From an uncultured Lachnospiraceae bacterium (GTDB lineage: Bacteria > Bacillota_A > Clostridia > Lachnospirales > Lachnospiraceae): a DNA stretch of 7,862 nt. The stretch covers positions 1 to 7,862 of the forward strand of contig CADAHD010000098.1 in NCBI GenBank assembly GCA_902787595.1, in the 5' to 3' direction. Shown piece after piece: positions 1-4,650 of this stretch. The first letter of the stretch is position 1, and every line of letters begins with the position of its first letter. Under the pieces are notes generated by a model. The model was not told where the DNA came from. It saw only the letters and a list, made by a program, of their open reading frames with translations, and did not search any database. The position numbers and the translations under genes were made by a program.

Positions 1-404
1 TATTCAATTTTTTTAACAATACCACTTCTTCATTCATAGATACTAAATCTATCTGTAAGAGTGGAGGAATAAGCACTTACCGCAGCTGTGTGGAAGTGAG
101 AAAGAGTGCTGTGGGTTCCAAAGCGTCTGTTAACTGCGGATCTCTTATGCTGGATTCCGAATCGCGTTCCGATACGGTGCCGGCAATGGATATACGCACG
201 GATAAGGCGGATGTGGGACACGAGGCAAAGATAGGCAGGATAAGCGACGACGCGGTATTTTATATGATGAGCCGCGGCGTGAGCGAGGCAGAGGCCAGAG
301 CCATGATAGTCAGCGGCTTTGCCAATCCGGTAAGCAAGGAGCTGCCGCTGGAATATGCTGCCGAGATGAACAATCTGATAAAGCTTGAGATGGAGATGGG
401 CTGA
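1..404 (+). CDS. sufB: SufB, Fe-S cluster assembly scaffold (C-terminal part, cut by window start)
   Basis: The frame is open from the left edge (first full codon at 3) to TGA at 402-404, giving the last 133 residues of a protein normally about 465-480 long. SufB is the core of the SufBCD complex, where Fe-S clusters are built in the cytoplasm. Visible family motifs are KSICKSGGISTYR (fragment residues 15-27), VNCGSLMLDSESRSDTVP (43-60), GHEAKIGRISDDAVFYMMSRG (72-92) and the ELPLEYAAEMNNLIK ending. Cys45 of the fragment matches E. coli SufB Cys405 and Glu74 matches Glu434, both implicated in cluster assembly. A GTG at 90 is in frame, but homology continues upstream of it, so it is not the start. 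The first 60 bases are strikingly AT-rich (14 G+C of 60) compared with what follows. The stop overlaps the sufD ATG, implying translational coupling. Confidence 0.96.
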   Translation, partial: FNFFNNTTSSFIDTKSICKSGGISTYRSCVEVRKSAVGSKASVNCGSLMLDSESRSDTVPAMDIRTDKADVGHEAKIGRISDDAVFYMMSRGVSEAEARAMIVSGFANPVSKELPLEYAAEMNNLIKLEMEMG

Positions 405-1570
405 TGAGTGAGATTAGAGTGAACCCTCTTTCGGTGCTCACCTGGAATAAACTGGATTTTAACCATGCAAAGTTGAGTGTGCCCGAAGGTCTTAATGCCG
501 AGGACGGCCCCAGAGAAAATAACCTGCCCGAAGGCGTAAGCTTCGGAGGGATACTGGATGAAGCCGCTTATAAAGAGTGGCTGTCGGAAAACGGCATCAA
601 ATATGTCAGCGAAGCTGTCGTTGCGGGTAAATATCCCATGCCGGATGAGCAGGCGTTTCCTTCGGGAATGGGCGCAGAGGCAGATAAGCTTTTTGACGAC
701 AATAATGTGGGCGCCGTGCTTTATGAAGTTAAGAAAAGCATAGAAAGACCGCTCAGATTTGATTATTTTTACGCCGATAAAGATGCGCTTCTGGAAAAGA
801 TGATAGTGCATGTGCGCAAAGGCTGCAGCATCACGCTGATAATTAACATCACGGGTAAAGAAGGCAGCGGTTTTGTGGGACATTCGCTGAGGGTGTATCT
901 TGAGGAAGGCGCAAAATGCGAGCTGATAAGGCTGCAGATGCTGCCGGCCGGGTTTACCTATTTTGAGGATGCCGGAGTACGGCTTGATGACAGGGCGGAG
1001 CTTAAATACATAAGCCTGCAGCTGGGAAGCAGGAAGGCTTACCTGGGAGGCTTTTTCGACCAGTGGGGATATGAGAGCAGAGTGTGGTCCGGATTGGGAT
1101 ATATAGGTGTTAAGGACAGTTTTCTGGATCATAATTTTGTAGACTGCTTCAGGGGCAGAAAGAGCGAGGGCATCATGCGCTTTAACGGCGTGCTGCTTGA
1201 TAACGCCGTAAAAGTTTCCAGGGAGACGCTGGATTTCAGACAGAACTGCGCCGGAGCAGACGGCGACGAAGAAGAAAACCTGCTGGTGCTGGGAGAAGAT
1301 GCTGTTAATAAAGCAAATCCCATGATACTGGGTGAAGAAGAGGACGTGAGCGGACGCCACGCCGTATCTGTAGGCAGGCTTTCTGCCGATATGCTGTTTT
1401 ATATGCAGAGCAGGGGCATTGATGAAGTTAAGGCAGAGGAGCTGATGGTGCGCTCGCGCATCATGCAGCTGGCTTCGCAGATCCCCGACGACGAACTTAA
1501 AAAGAATGTGGAGCGCTATCTGGACAGATTGTACTGCGACCGCGAAAACTGCGCGGCCCCCTGCTACTAA
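404..1570 (+). CDS. sufD: SufD, Fe-S cluster assembly protein
   Basis: This 388-residue protein is a paralogue of SufB and its partner in the SufBC2D complex, needed for cluster assembly and iron acquisition. The SufB/SufD core beta-helix fold is suggested by residues about 130-340. The clearest signature is residues 302-339, NKANPMILGEEEDVSGRHA followed by VSVGRLSADMLFYMQSRGI. His319 matches E. coli SufD His360, which lies opposite SufB Cys405 at the heterodimer interface. The ATG at 404 overlaps the sufB TGA by one base, and a GGAG at 392-395 sits 8 bases upstream, fixing the start. Length is close to the usual 400-430. The extreme C terminus (LYCDRENCAAPCY) carries three cysteines, Cys378, Cys383 and Cys387, which I do not associate with SufD generally. 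No canonical terminator follows; a 152-base spacer leads to sufS. Confidence 0.93.
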   Translation: MSEIRVNPLSVLTWNKLDFNHAKLSVPEGLNAEDGPRENNLPEGVSFGGILDEAAYKEWLSENGIKYVSEAVVAGKYPMPDEQAFPSGMGAEADKLFDDNNVGAVLYEVKKSIERPLRFDYFYADKDALLEKMIVHVRKGCSITLIINITGKEGSGFVGHSLRVYLEEGAKCELIRLQMLPAGFTYFEDAGVRLDDRAELKYISLQLGSRKAYLGGFFDQWGYESRVWSGLGYIGVKDSFLDHNFVDCFRGRKSEGIMRFNGVLLDNAVKVSRETLDFRQNCAGADGDEEENLLVLGEDAVNKANPMILGEEEDVSGRHAVSVGRLSADMLFYMQSRGIDEVKAEELMVRSRIMQLASQIPDDELKKNVERYLDRLYCDRENCAAPCY

Positions 1571-1580
1571 AGAAAGATCT

Positions 1581-1628
1581 CACAAAAGACGGCCATCGCA
1601 AAAGACAGGCTCCTCAAAAGGCGGGCCC
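1581..1628 (+). repeat. Three imperfect 16-base tandem repeats between sufD and sufS
   Basis: Units start at 1581, 1597 and 1613 and read CACAAAAGACGGCCAT, CGCAAAAGACAGGCTC and CTCAAAAGGCGGGCCC. All share CNCAAAAG followed by a G/C-rich half. The array is flanked by an imperfect inverted repeat, TCACAA at 1580-1585 against TTGTGA at 1633-1638, which could close it into a stem in RNA. It lies inside the sufD-sufS spacer. It could be an operator, an RNA element that tunes sufS relative to sufD, or a decayed mobile repeat; the sequence does not decide. Confidence 0.6.
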
Positions 1629-1641
1629 CTTCTTGTGACAG

Positions 1642-1673
1642 AGTCATCCTGAGCGAAGCGAAGGATCTTGATA
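1642..1673 (+). repeat. Short hairpin resembling a dispersed intergenic repeat
   Basis: The segment contains GTCATCCTGAGCGAAGCGAA then GGATCTTGATA. ATCCT (1646-1650) pairs with AGGAT (1662-1666) around an 11-base loop containing two GCGAAG-like steps (GAGCGAAGCGA). From memory, near-identical strings occur as dispersed intergenic repeats in many bacterial genomes; I could not search for this. It stands alone here, between the 16-base repeat array and the sufS ribosome binding site. Confidence 0.55.
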
Positions 1674-1722
1674 GAACTACAGGCAGCCAAAGAATTAAAT
1701 CGAATTATACGAGGACACCCCT

Positions 1723-2958
1723 ATGAATTTATCCTCTATCCGGGAAGACTTCCCGATAATAAAAAACAATAACGTAGTCTACTTCGACAATGCTGCCACG
1801 GCGCAGCGCCCCGTGCAGGTGCTTAAGGCGATCGAGGATTTCTACACCACGACCAACGCCAATCCTTTAAGGGGGCTCTACGCATGGAGTGTGGGCGCTA
1901 CAGAAGCATATGAGAACGCCAGGAGCCGTACGGCGCGCTTTATAAACGCAGCCGATCCCGCAGAGATCATCTTTGTGCGCAATACCACCGAGGCCATTAA
2001 CCTGGTGGCTTACAGTTACGGCATGGAAAAGGTAAATCCCGGCGACGAGATAGTGATAAGCGTGATGGAGCATCATTCGAATATCCTGCCCTGGCAGATG
2101 GTAGCCAAGGCAAAGGGAGCGGCGCTTAAATATATCGAGCCGCAGATCGACGGCACCATCACTGTCGACATGATAAAAGAAGCTGTCACCGACAGATGCG
2201 CGATACTGGCTCTGGGGCAGGTTTCCAATGTAATGGGTGTGGCCAATCCCGTTAAGGAAGCGGCGCGCATAGCGCATGAGCACGGCGCTGTCATACTGGT
2301 GGACGGAGCGCAGGGCCTGCCGCATGTAAAGACGGATGTGCAGGATATGGACTGCGATTTTTATGCTTTCTCCGGACACAAGCTGCCCGGACCCATGGGC
2401 ATAGGCGGACTGTACGGAAAGCGCGCGCTGCTCGAGGATACGCAGCCTTTTATGCGCGGCGGCGAGATGATAGAGTATGTAAAGCGTGACAGCGCCACTT
2501 ATGCGGAGCTGCCGCATAAATTCGAGGCCGGCACGGTCAATGCGGCGGATGCCGTCGGAATGGCTGCAGCCATGGATTATATGGAAAACATTGGCTACGA
2601 AGCCATGGAGAAGCAGGAAAATGCCATCGTTAAGCTTATCATGGACGGTATGAAAGATATCCCCCATGTGCATGTATACGGACCTGAGGATCCTGCCCGT
2701 CATCACGGCATAGTGACCTTTAATATCGACGGCTGCCATCCTCACGATATCTCATCGGTACTGGATGAGGAGAATATAGCCATAAGAGCAGGGCATCACT
2801 GCGCCCAGCCGCTTATGGAATATCTGCAGGAAAAATGCGCCATGGAGTTCAGGGCAACCGCCCGGGCCAGCGTGGCTTTCTATAATACACAGGAAGAGGC
2901 GGAACGCTTTGTGGCTGCCGTATCAAAAGTAAGGAAGTGGCTTGGTTTTGGAGATTAA
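1723..2958 (+). CDS. sufS: SufS, group II cysteine desulfurase
   Basis: This 411-residue pyridoxal-phosphate enzyme removes sulfur from L-cysteine, leaving alanine and an enzyme persulfide that is passed to SufU for Fe-S assembly. Hallmarks are YFDNAATAQRP (20-30), the MEHHSN motif with His118 expected to stack on PLP, Asp194 in ILVDGAQ, the PLP lysine Lys220 in SGHKLPGPMGIGGLYG, and the catalytic Cys360 in IRAGHHCAQP, the SufS-type active-site motif. Arg381 in TARASVAFYNT is the expected substrate carboxylate ligand. Length is typical (about 405-415). The start is supported by GAGGA at 1711-1715, 7 bases before the ATG. The 3' end overlaps sufU by 17 bases. No convincing promoter was seen in the spacer upstream, so readthrough from sufD is the simplest model. 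Confidence 0.97.
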   Translation: MNLSSIREDFPIIKNNNVVYFDNAATAQRPVQVLKAIEDFYTTTNANPLRGLYAWSVGATEAYENARSRTARFINAADPAEIIFVRNTTEAINLVAYSYGMEKVNPGDEIVISVMEHHSNILPWQMVAKAKGAALKYIEPQIDGTITVDMIKEAVTDRCAILALGQVSNVMGVANPVKEAARIAHEHGAVILVDGAQGLPHVKTDVQDMDCDFYAFSGHKLPGPMGIGGLYGKRALLEDTQPFMRGGEMIEYVKRDSATYAELPHKFEAGTVNAADAVGMAAAMDYMENIGYEAMEKQENAIVKLIMDGMKDIPHVHVYGPEDPARHHGIVTFNIDGCHPHDISSVLDEENIAIRAGHHCAQPLMEYLQEKCAMEFRATARASVAFYNTQEEAERFVAAVSKVRKWLGFGD

Positions 2959-3403
2959 GGATTTATACAGAGAGATAGTAAACGAGCATAACCTGTATCC
3001 TGCCCACAAGGGAGAGATGAAGGATCCGGATCTGATACTGGAAGGCGTCAATCCCAGCTGCGGGGATGATATCTATCTGCAGCTTAAGCTGGATGAGAAC
3101 GATGTGGTTACAGAGGGACTGTTTAACGGTTCGGGCTGCGCCATATCACAGGCCTCTGCGGATATGATGCTCGATCTGATAATAGGCAGGAGTAAGGAAG
3201 AGGCGCTTAAGCTGGCGGAGGGCTTTATGTCCATGGTGCGCAGCACGGCAACGCCGGAGCAGATAGAGGCTCTGGATGAAGCTGCGGCGCTCGAGAGCAT
3301 TGCCCATATGCCCGCCAGGGTCAAATGCGCTACGCTTGGCTGGAAGACCATGCAGAAGATGCTTTCCGGTGAAAGAGGCAGCGCCACCACCGAGAACGAA
3401 TAA
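2942..3403 (+). CDS. sufU: SufU, zinc-dependent sulfurtransferase / Fe-S assembly protein
   Basis: This 153-residue SufU-family protein accepts persulfide sulfur from SufS through a zinc-site ligand exchange and passes it on to SufBCD. The zinc ligands known from B. subtilis SufU are all recognisable: Cys40 and Asp42 in NPSCGDD, Cys66 in GSGCAISQAS, and Cys129 in ARVKCATLGW. The insertion that separates SufU from IscU is present at about residues 95-123. The proposed start is TTG at 2942, with AAGGAAG at 2931-2937 just upstream; a second TTG at 2948 is a less well spaced alternative. Both lie inside the end of sufS, so translation is probably coupled. The gene ends with tandem stops TAA TAG at 3401-3406. 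The last dozen residues are polar and probably flexible. Confidence 0.95.
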   Translation: MVLEIKDLYREIVNEHNLYPAHKGEMKDPDLILEGVNPSCGDDIYLQLKLDENDVVTEGLFNGSGCAISQASADMMLDLIIGRSKEEALKLAEGFMSMVRSTATPEQIEALDEAAALESIAHMPARVKCATLGWKTMQKMLSGERGSATTENE

Positions 3404-3404
3404 T

Positions 3405-3488
3405 AGCCTTCCCCTTCCAGGGCGCATGGCGTCCGGGGGACGCCGGCTCTGCGCCGACCGGAGCGGAGAAAGGTGGCACGCCGAAGGC
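3405..3488 (+). repeat. Palindromic intergenic unit, long form with nested hairpin
   Basis: It starts with AGCCTTCCCCTT (3405-3416) and ends with AAGGTGGCACGCCGAAGGC (3470-3488); both blocks are identical in the next unit. Between them are 53 bases absent from that unit, with nested palindromes: GGCGCA (3421-3426) pairs with TGCGCC (3450-3455), and inside it GGCGTCC (3428-3434) pairs with GGACGCC (3438-3444) around GGG. No T-tract follows, so this is not a standard terminator, although it may still act on sufU mRNA stability. Confidence 0.75.
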
Positions 3489-3502
3489 TGAATAAAACTA
3501 AA

Positions 3503-3562
3503 AGCCTTCCCCTTGAGGGGAAGGTGGCACGCCGAAGGCGTGACGGATGAGGTGTTCGACAC
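3503..3562 (+). repeat. Palindromic intergenic unit, short form
   Basis: CCTTCCCC (3505-3512) pairs with GGGGAAGG (3517-3524) around TTGA. CACGCC (3528-3533) then pairs with GGCGTG (3537-3542) around GAA, and GTGT/ACAC (3552-3562) makes a third small hairpin. It shares two identical blocks, of 12 and 19 bases, with the unit just upstream in the same orientation. The layout resembles REP-type dispersed elements; similar strings are, as I recall, common between genes of gut Clostridia. It ends 15 bases before the relP ribosome binding site. Confidence 0.75.
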
Positions 3563-3594
3563 GAGATACATAGCAACAGGAGGATTAGGCTGAC

Positions 3595-4236
3595 ATGGAA
3601 TACAGACCGACACAGGATGCCGAAGAAGTCGACCGCTGGAAAGAGGTCACTTTAGTATATAATTCCGCTCTTAAGGAGATAGGCACCAAGCTGGAGATCC
3701 TGAATGATGAGTTCCAGCATGTGCATAAGTACAATCCCATAGAGCATATCAAGCTGCGTCTTAAGAGCTCGGAGAGCATAGTTAAGAAGCTTAAAAAGCG
3801 TGGTCTGGAATCAACCATAGAGAATATGGTGGAATACGTGAACGATATAGCTGGAGTAAGAGTCATCTGCTCCTTTACTTCCGATATCTACCGCATCGCA
3901 GAGATGATAGCGGAACAGGATGATCTGACGGTCCTGGCGATAAAGGATTATTTTAAGACCCCCAAGCCCAGCGGATACAAGTCTTATCATATGCTGGTGC
4001 AGGTGCCGGTATTCTTATCGAACCGCGTTGTGGATGTTAAGGTGGAGATACAGATCCGCACCGTTGCCATGGATTTCTGGGCCAGCCTGGAACATAAGAT
4101 CTATTATAAGTACGAGGGAGATGCGCCGGATCATATACAGAAGGCGCTGATACAGTGCGCAGCCATGGTATCCGATCTGGATCAGGAAATGCTGGCGCTG
4201 AATGAGGAGATACAGAAACTCCTTGATGAAGGATAA
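3595..4236 (+). CDS. relP: Small alarmone synthetase, RelP/YwaC type
   Basis: This 213-residue GTP/GDP pyrophosphokinase transfers pyrophosphate from ATP to GDP or GTP, making (p)ppGpp in the cytoplasm. It has only the RelA/SpoT synthetase domain, with no hydrolase or regulatory domains, which defines the small alarmone synthetases. Motifs are NPIEHIKLRLKSSESIVKKL (47-66, ATP-binding basic patch), DIAGVRVICSF (84-94, with Asp84 as likely magnesium ligand), TPKPSGYKSYH (122-132, G-loop with Tyr128 expected to stack on the guanine base) and EIQIRTVAMDFWASLEHKIYYKY (151-173, with Glu151 catalytic). The MDFWASLEHKIYYK string matches my memory of B. subtilis YwaC (SasA/RelP) better than YjbM (RelQ). 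AGGAGG at 3578-3583 lies 11 bases before the ATG. In Bacillus, ywaC responds to cell-envelope stress; nothing in this sequence proves the same control. It is separated from sufU by 191 bases of repeats. Confidence 0.93.
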   Translation: MEYRPTQDAEEVDRWKEVTLVYNSALKEIGTKLEILNDEFQHVHKYNPIEHIKLRLKSSESIVKKLKKRGLESTIENMVEYVNDIAGVRVICSFTSDIYRIAEMIAEQDDLTVLAIKDYFKTPKPSGYKSYHMLVQVPVFLSNRVVDVKVEIQIRTVAMDFWASLEHKIYYKYEGDAPDHIQKALIQCAAMVSDLDQEMLALNEEIQKLLDEG

Positions 4237-4239
4237 GTT

Positions 4240-4258
4240 TTTCGCCTTTTTGGCGAAA
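4240..4258 (+). other. 7-bp hairpin directly after relP
   Basis: TTTCGCC (4240-4246) pairs perfectly with GGCGAAA (4252-4258) around TTTTT. It begins 3 bases past the relP stop. The T-run is in the loop rather than after the stem, so it is not a canonical intrinsic terminator; it may protect the mRNA 3' end or act with the terminator just downstream. Confidence 0.6.
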
Positions 4259-4269
4259 TATAAGACATA

Positions 4270-4326
4270 ATACGAAAAAGCTTCGGGTCGCATTGAGGAG
4301 GTTGCGTTACCGAAGCTTTTTCGTAT
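4270..4326 (+). terminator. Strong, probably bidirectional intrinsic terminator of relP
   Basis: A 17-bp perfect inverted repeat: ATACGAAAAAGCTTCGG (4270-4286) against CCGAAGCTTTTTCGTAT (4310-4326). The GC-rich core GCTTCGG/CCGAAGC is followed by TTTTT on the + strand and, by symmetry, on the - strand, which fits termination in both directions. The 23-base loop has an inner CGCA/TGCG stem (4289-4292 with 4303-4306), whose apex contains GAGGAGG. Confidence 0.85.
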
Positions 4327-4339
4327 ATTGCAAAACTAG

Positions 4340-4371
4340 AAAGGAGGTGTGCCCGTTTCCGGACACGAACT
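4340..4371 (+). promoter_or_regulatory. Perfect Shine-Dalgarno followed by a bridging hairpin
   Basis: AAAGGAGGTG (4340-4349) is fully complementary to the usual 16S rRNA 3' end, yet no ATG, GTG or TTG follows at normal spacing. GTGT (4347-4350) can pair with ACAC (4363-4366), and CC (4352-4353) with GG (4361-4362), leaving G4351 bulged. If this folds, the 20 intervening bases are looped out and the ATG at 4372 comes to about 5 bases from the stem. The pairing overlaps the last bases of the Shine-Dalgarno, so it could either bridge or partly mask it. Confidence 0.4.
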
Positions 4372-4470
4372 ATGAAAAAAACAAAACAAACAGTGGTGAA
4401 AAAACAAACAAACTTTTTATTTTCAATCTTCTCTTCACTTGACACTTTGGATTTTACAGGTCAAATATGA
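4372..4470 (+). CDS. Possible small protein or leader peptide, 32 residues
   Basis: The ORF runs from ATG 4372 to TGA 4468-4470 and reads MKKTKQTVVKKQTNFLFSIF (residues 1-20) then SSLDTLDFTGQI. It has a lysine-rich N-terminal third, a short hydrophobic patch (NFLFSIF, 14-20) and an acidic/polar end. I do not recognise it. Support comes from the strong Shine-Dalgarno upstream, which only works through the bridging hairpin. Against it are the A-rich composition, which can produce lysine-rich ORFs by chance, the lack of a clear promoter between it and the relP terminator, and the TTGACA promoter candidate within its 3' end. It may be a short leader, a remnant of a gene, or not translated. Confidence 0.3.
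   Translation: MKKTKQTVVKKQTNFLFSIFSSLDTLDFTGQI
4439..4466 (+). promoter_or_regulatory. Candidate promoter with consensus -35
   Basis: TTGACA (4439-4444) is a perfect sigma-A -35 box. The best -10 is TCAAAT (4461-4466, 4 of 6 matches) at 16-base spacing, so the -10 is weak. It would drive a leader of about 175 bases before the gene starting at 4651. It overlaps the end of the 32-codon ORF. Confidence 0.35.
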
Positions 4471-4565
4471 ATAGATTGTGAATGGGTAGTAAATTTCATG
4501 TTAAAATTTTATTGGCTCATGACATGAACACCCTGTTTTAAGTGTCACGGATAATTAAGTTTTTG

Positions 4566-4594
4566 TTGTAAAACACGGACAGTTTTGATAAAAT
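4566..4594 (+). promoter_or_regulatory. Candidate promoter for the coiled-coil/M23 gene pair
   Basis: TTGTAA (4566-4571, 4 of 6) and TAAAAT (4589-4594, 5 of 6) are separated by the optimal 17 bases, and a TG at 4586-4587 makes an extended -10. Transcription would start near 4600, giving a leader of about 50 bases before the ATG at 4651. Of the promoter candidates in this 414-base gap, its geometry is the best. Confidence 0.5.
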
Positions 4595-4617
4595 AATTCA
4601 GATACTATAGGCTTAGA

Positions 4618-4634
4618 GGACAGGCGTCCTGTCC
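4618..4634 (+). promoter_or_regulatory. Leader hairpin just upstream of the coiled-coil gene RBS
   Basis: GGACAGG (4618-4624) pairs perfectly with CCTGTCC (4628-4634) around CGT. It sits in the predicted 5' leader, 5 bases before the GGAGG ribosome binding site at 4640-4644. No T-tract follows, so it is not a terminator. Likely roles are 5'-end mRNA stability, or a DNA operator, since the 17 bases also form an inverted repeat just downstream of the promoter candidate. Confidence 0.5.
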
Positions 4635-4650
4635 GGGTTGGAGGTATATC

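Noticed and set aside
90..404. A separate 104-residue gene starting at GTG 90
   Set aside because: The frame and SufB homology continue upstream of 90 to the window edge, so the GTG is an internal valine codon.
260..1360. 366-codon open frame on the - strand opposite sufB/sufD
   Set aside because: It lies entirely opposite well-supported sufB and sufD, has no recognisable domain, and its length is explained by codon bias in the sense genes.
1668..1710. Promoter for sufS (TTGATA at 1668-1673)
   Set aside because: No -10 box at 16-18 bases; the nearest AT-rich hexamers are at 21 or more bases, so an independent sufS promoter is not supported.
1867..2745. 292-codon open frame on the - strand opposite sufS
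   Set aside because: Antisense shadow of a strongly conserved gene; histidine/tyrosine-rich composition is typical of reverse reading, and no ribosome binding site context supports it.
3405..3562. CRISPR array
   Set aside because: Only two repeat units, with unequal internal lengths and strong palindromes, and no spacer-like regularity.
3073..3613. Overlapping - strand frames (167 and 155 codons) across sufU and the repeat region
   Set aside because: They run through the palindromic repeats and antisense to sufU; the arginine/proline-rich text comes from translating the repeats.
4182..4445. 87-codon - strand frame over the relP terminator
   Set aside because: It crosses a strong bidirectional terminator and the relP 3' end, and its phenylalanine/valine-rich start is just the reverse of an A-rich stretch.
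4500..4560. Riboswitch or structured RNA in the AT-rich gap (TGACA 4520-4524 / TGTCA 4543-4547 inverted repeat)
   Set aside because: Only a 5-bp imperfectly enclosed pairing, with no conserved riboswitch motif that I can recognise; left as unassigned AT-rich DNA.
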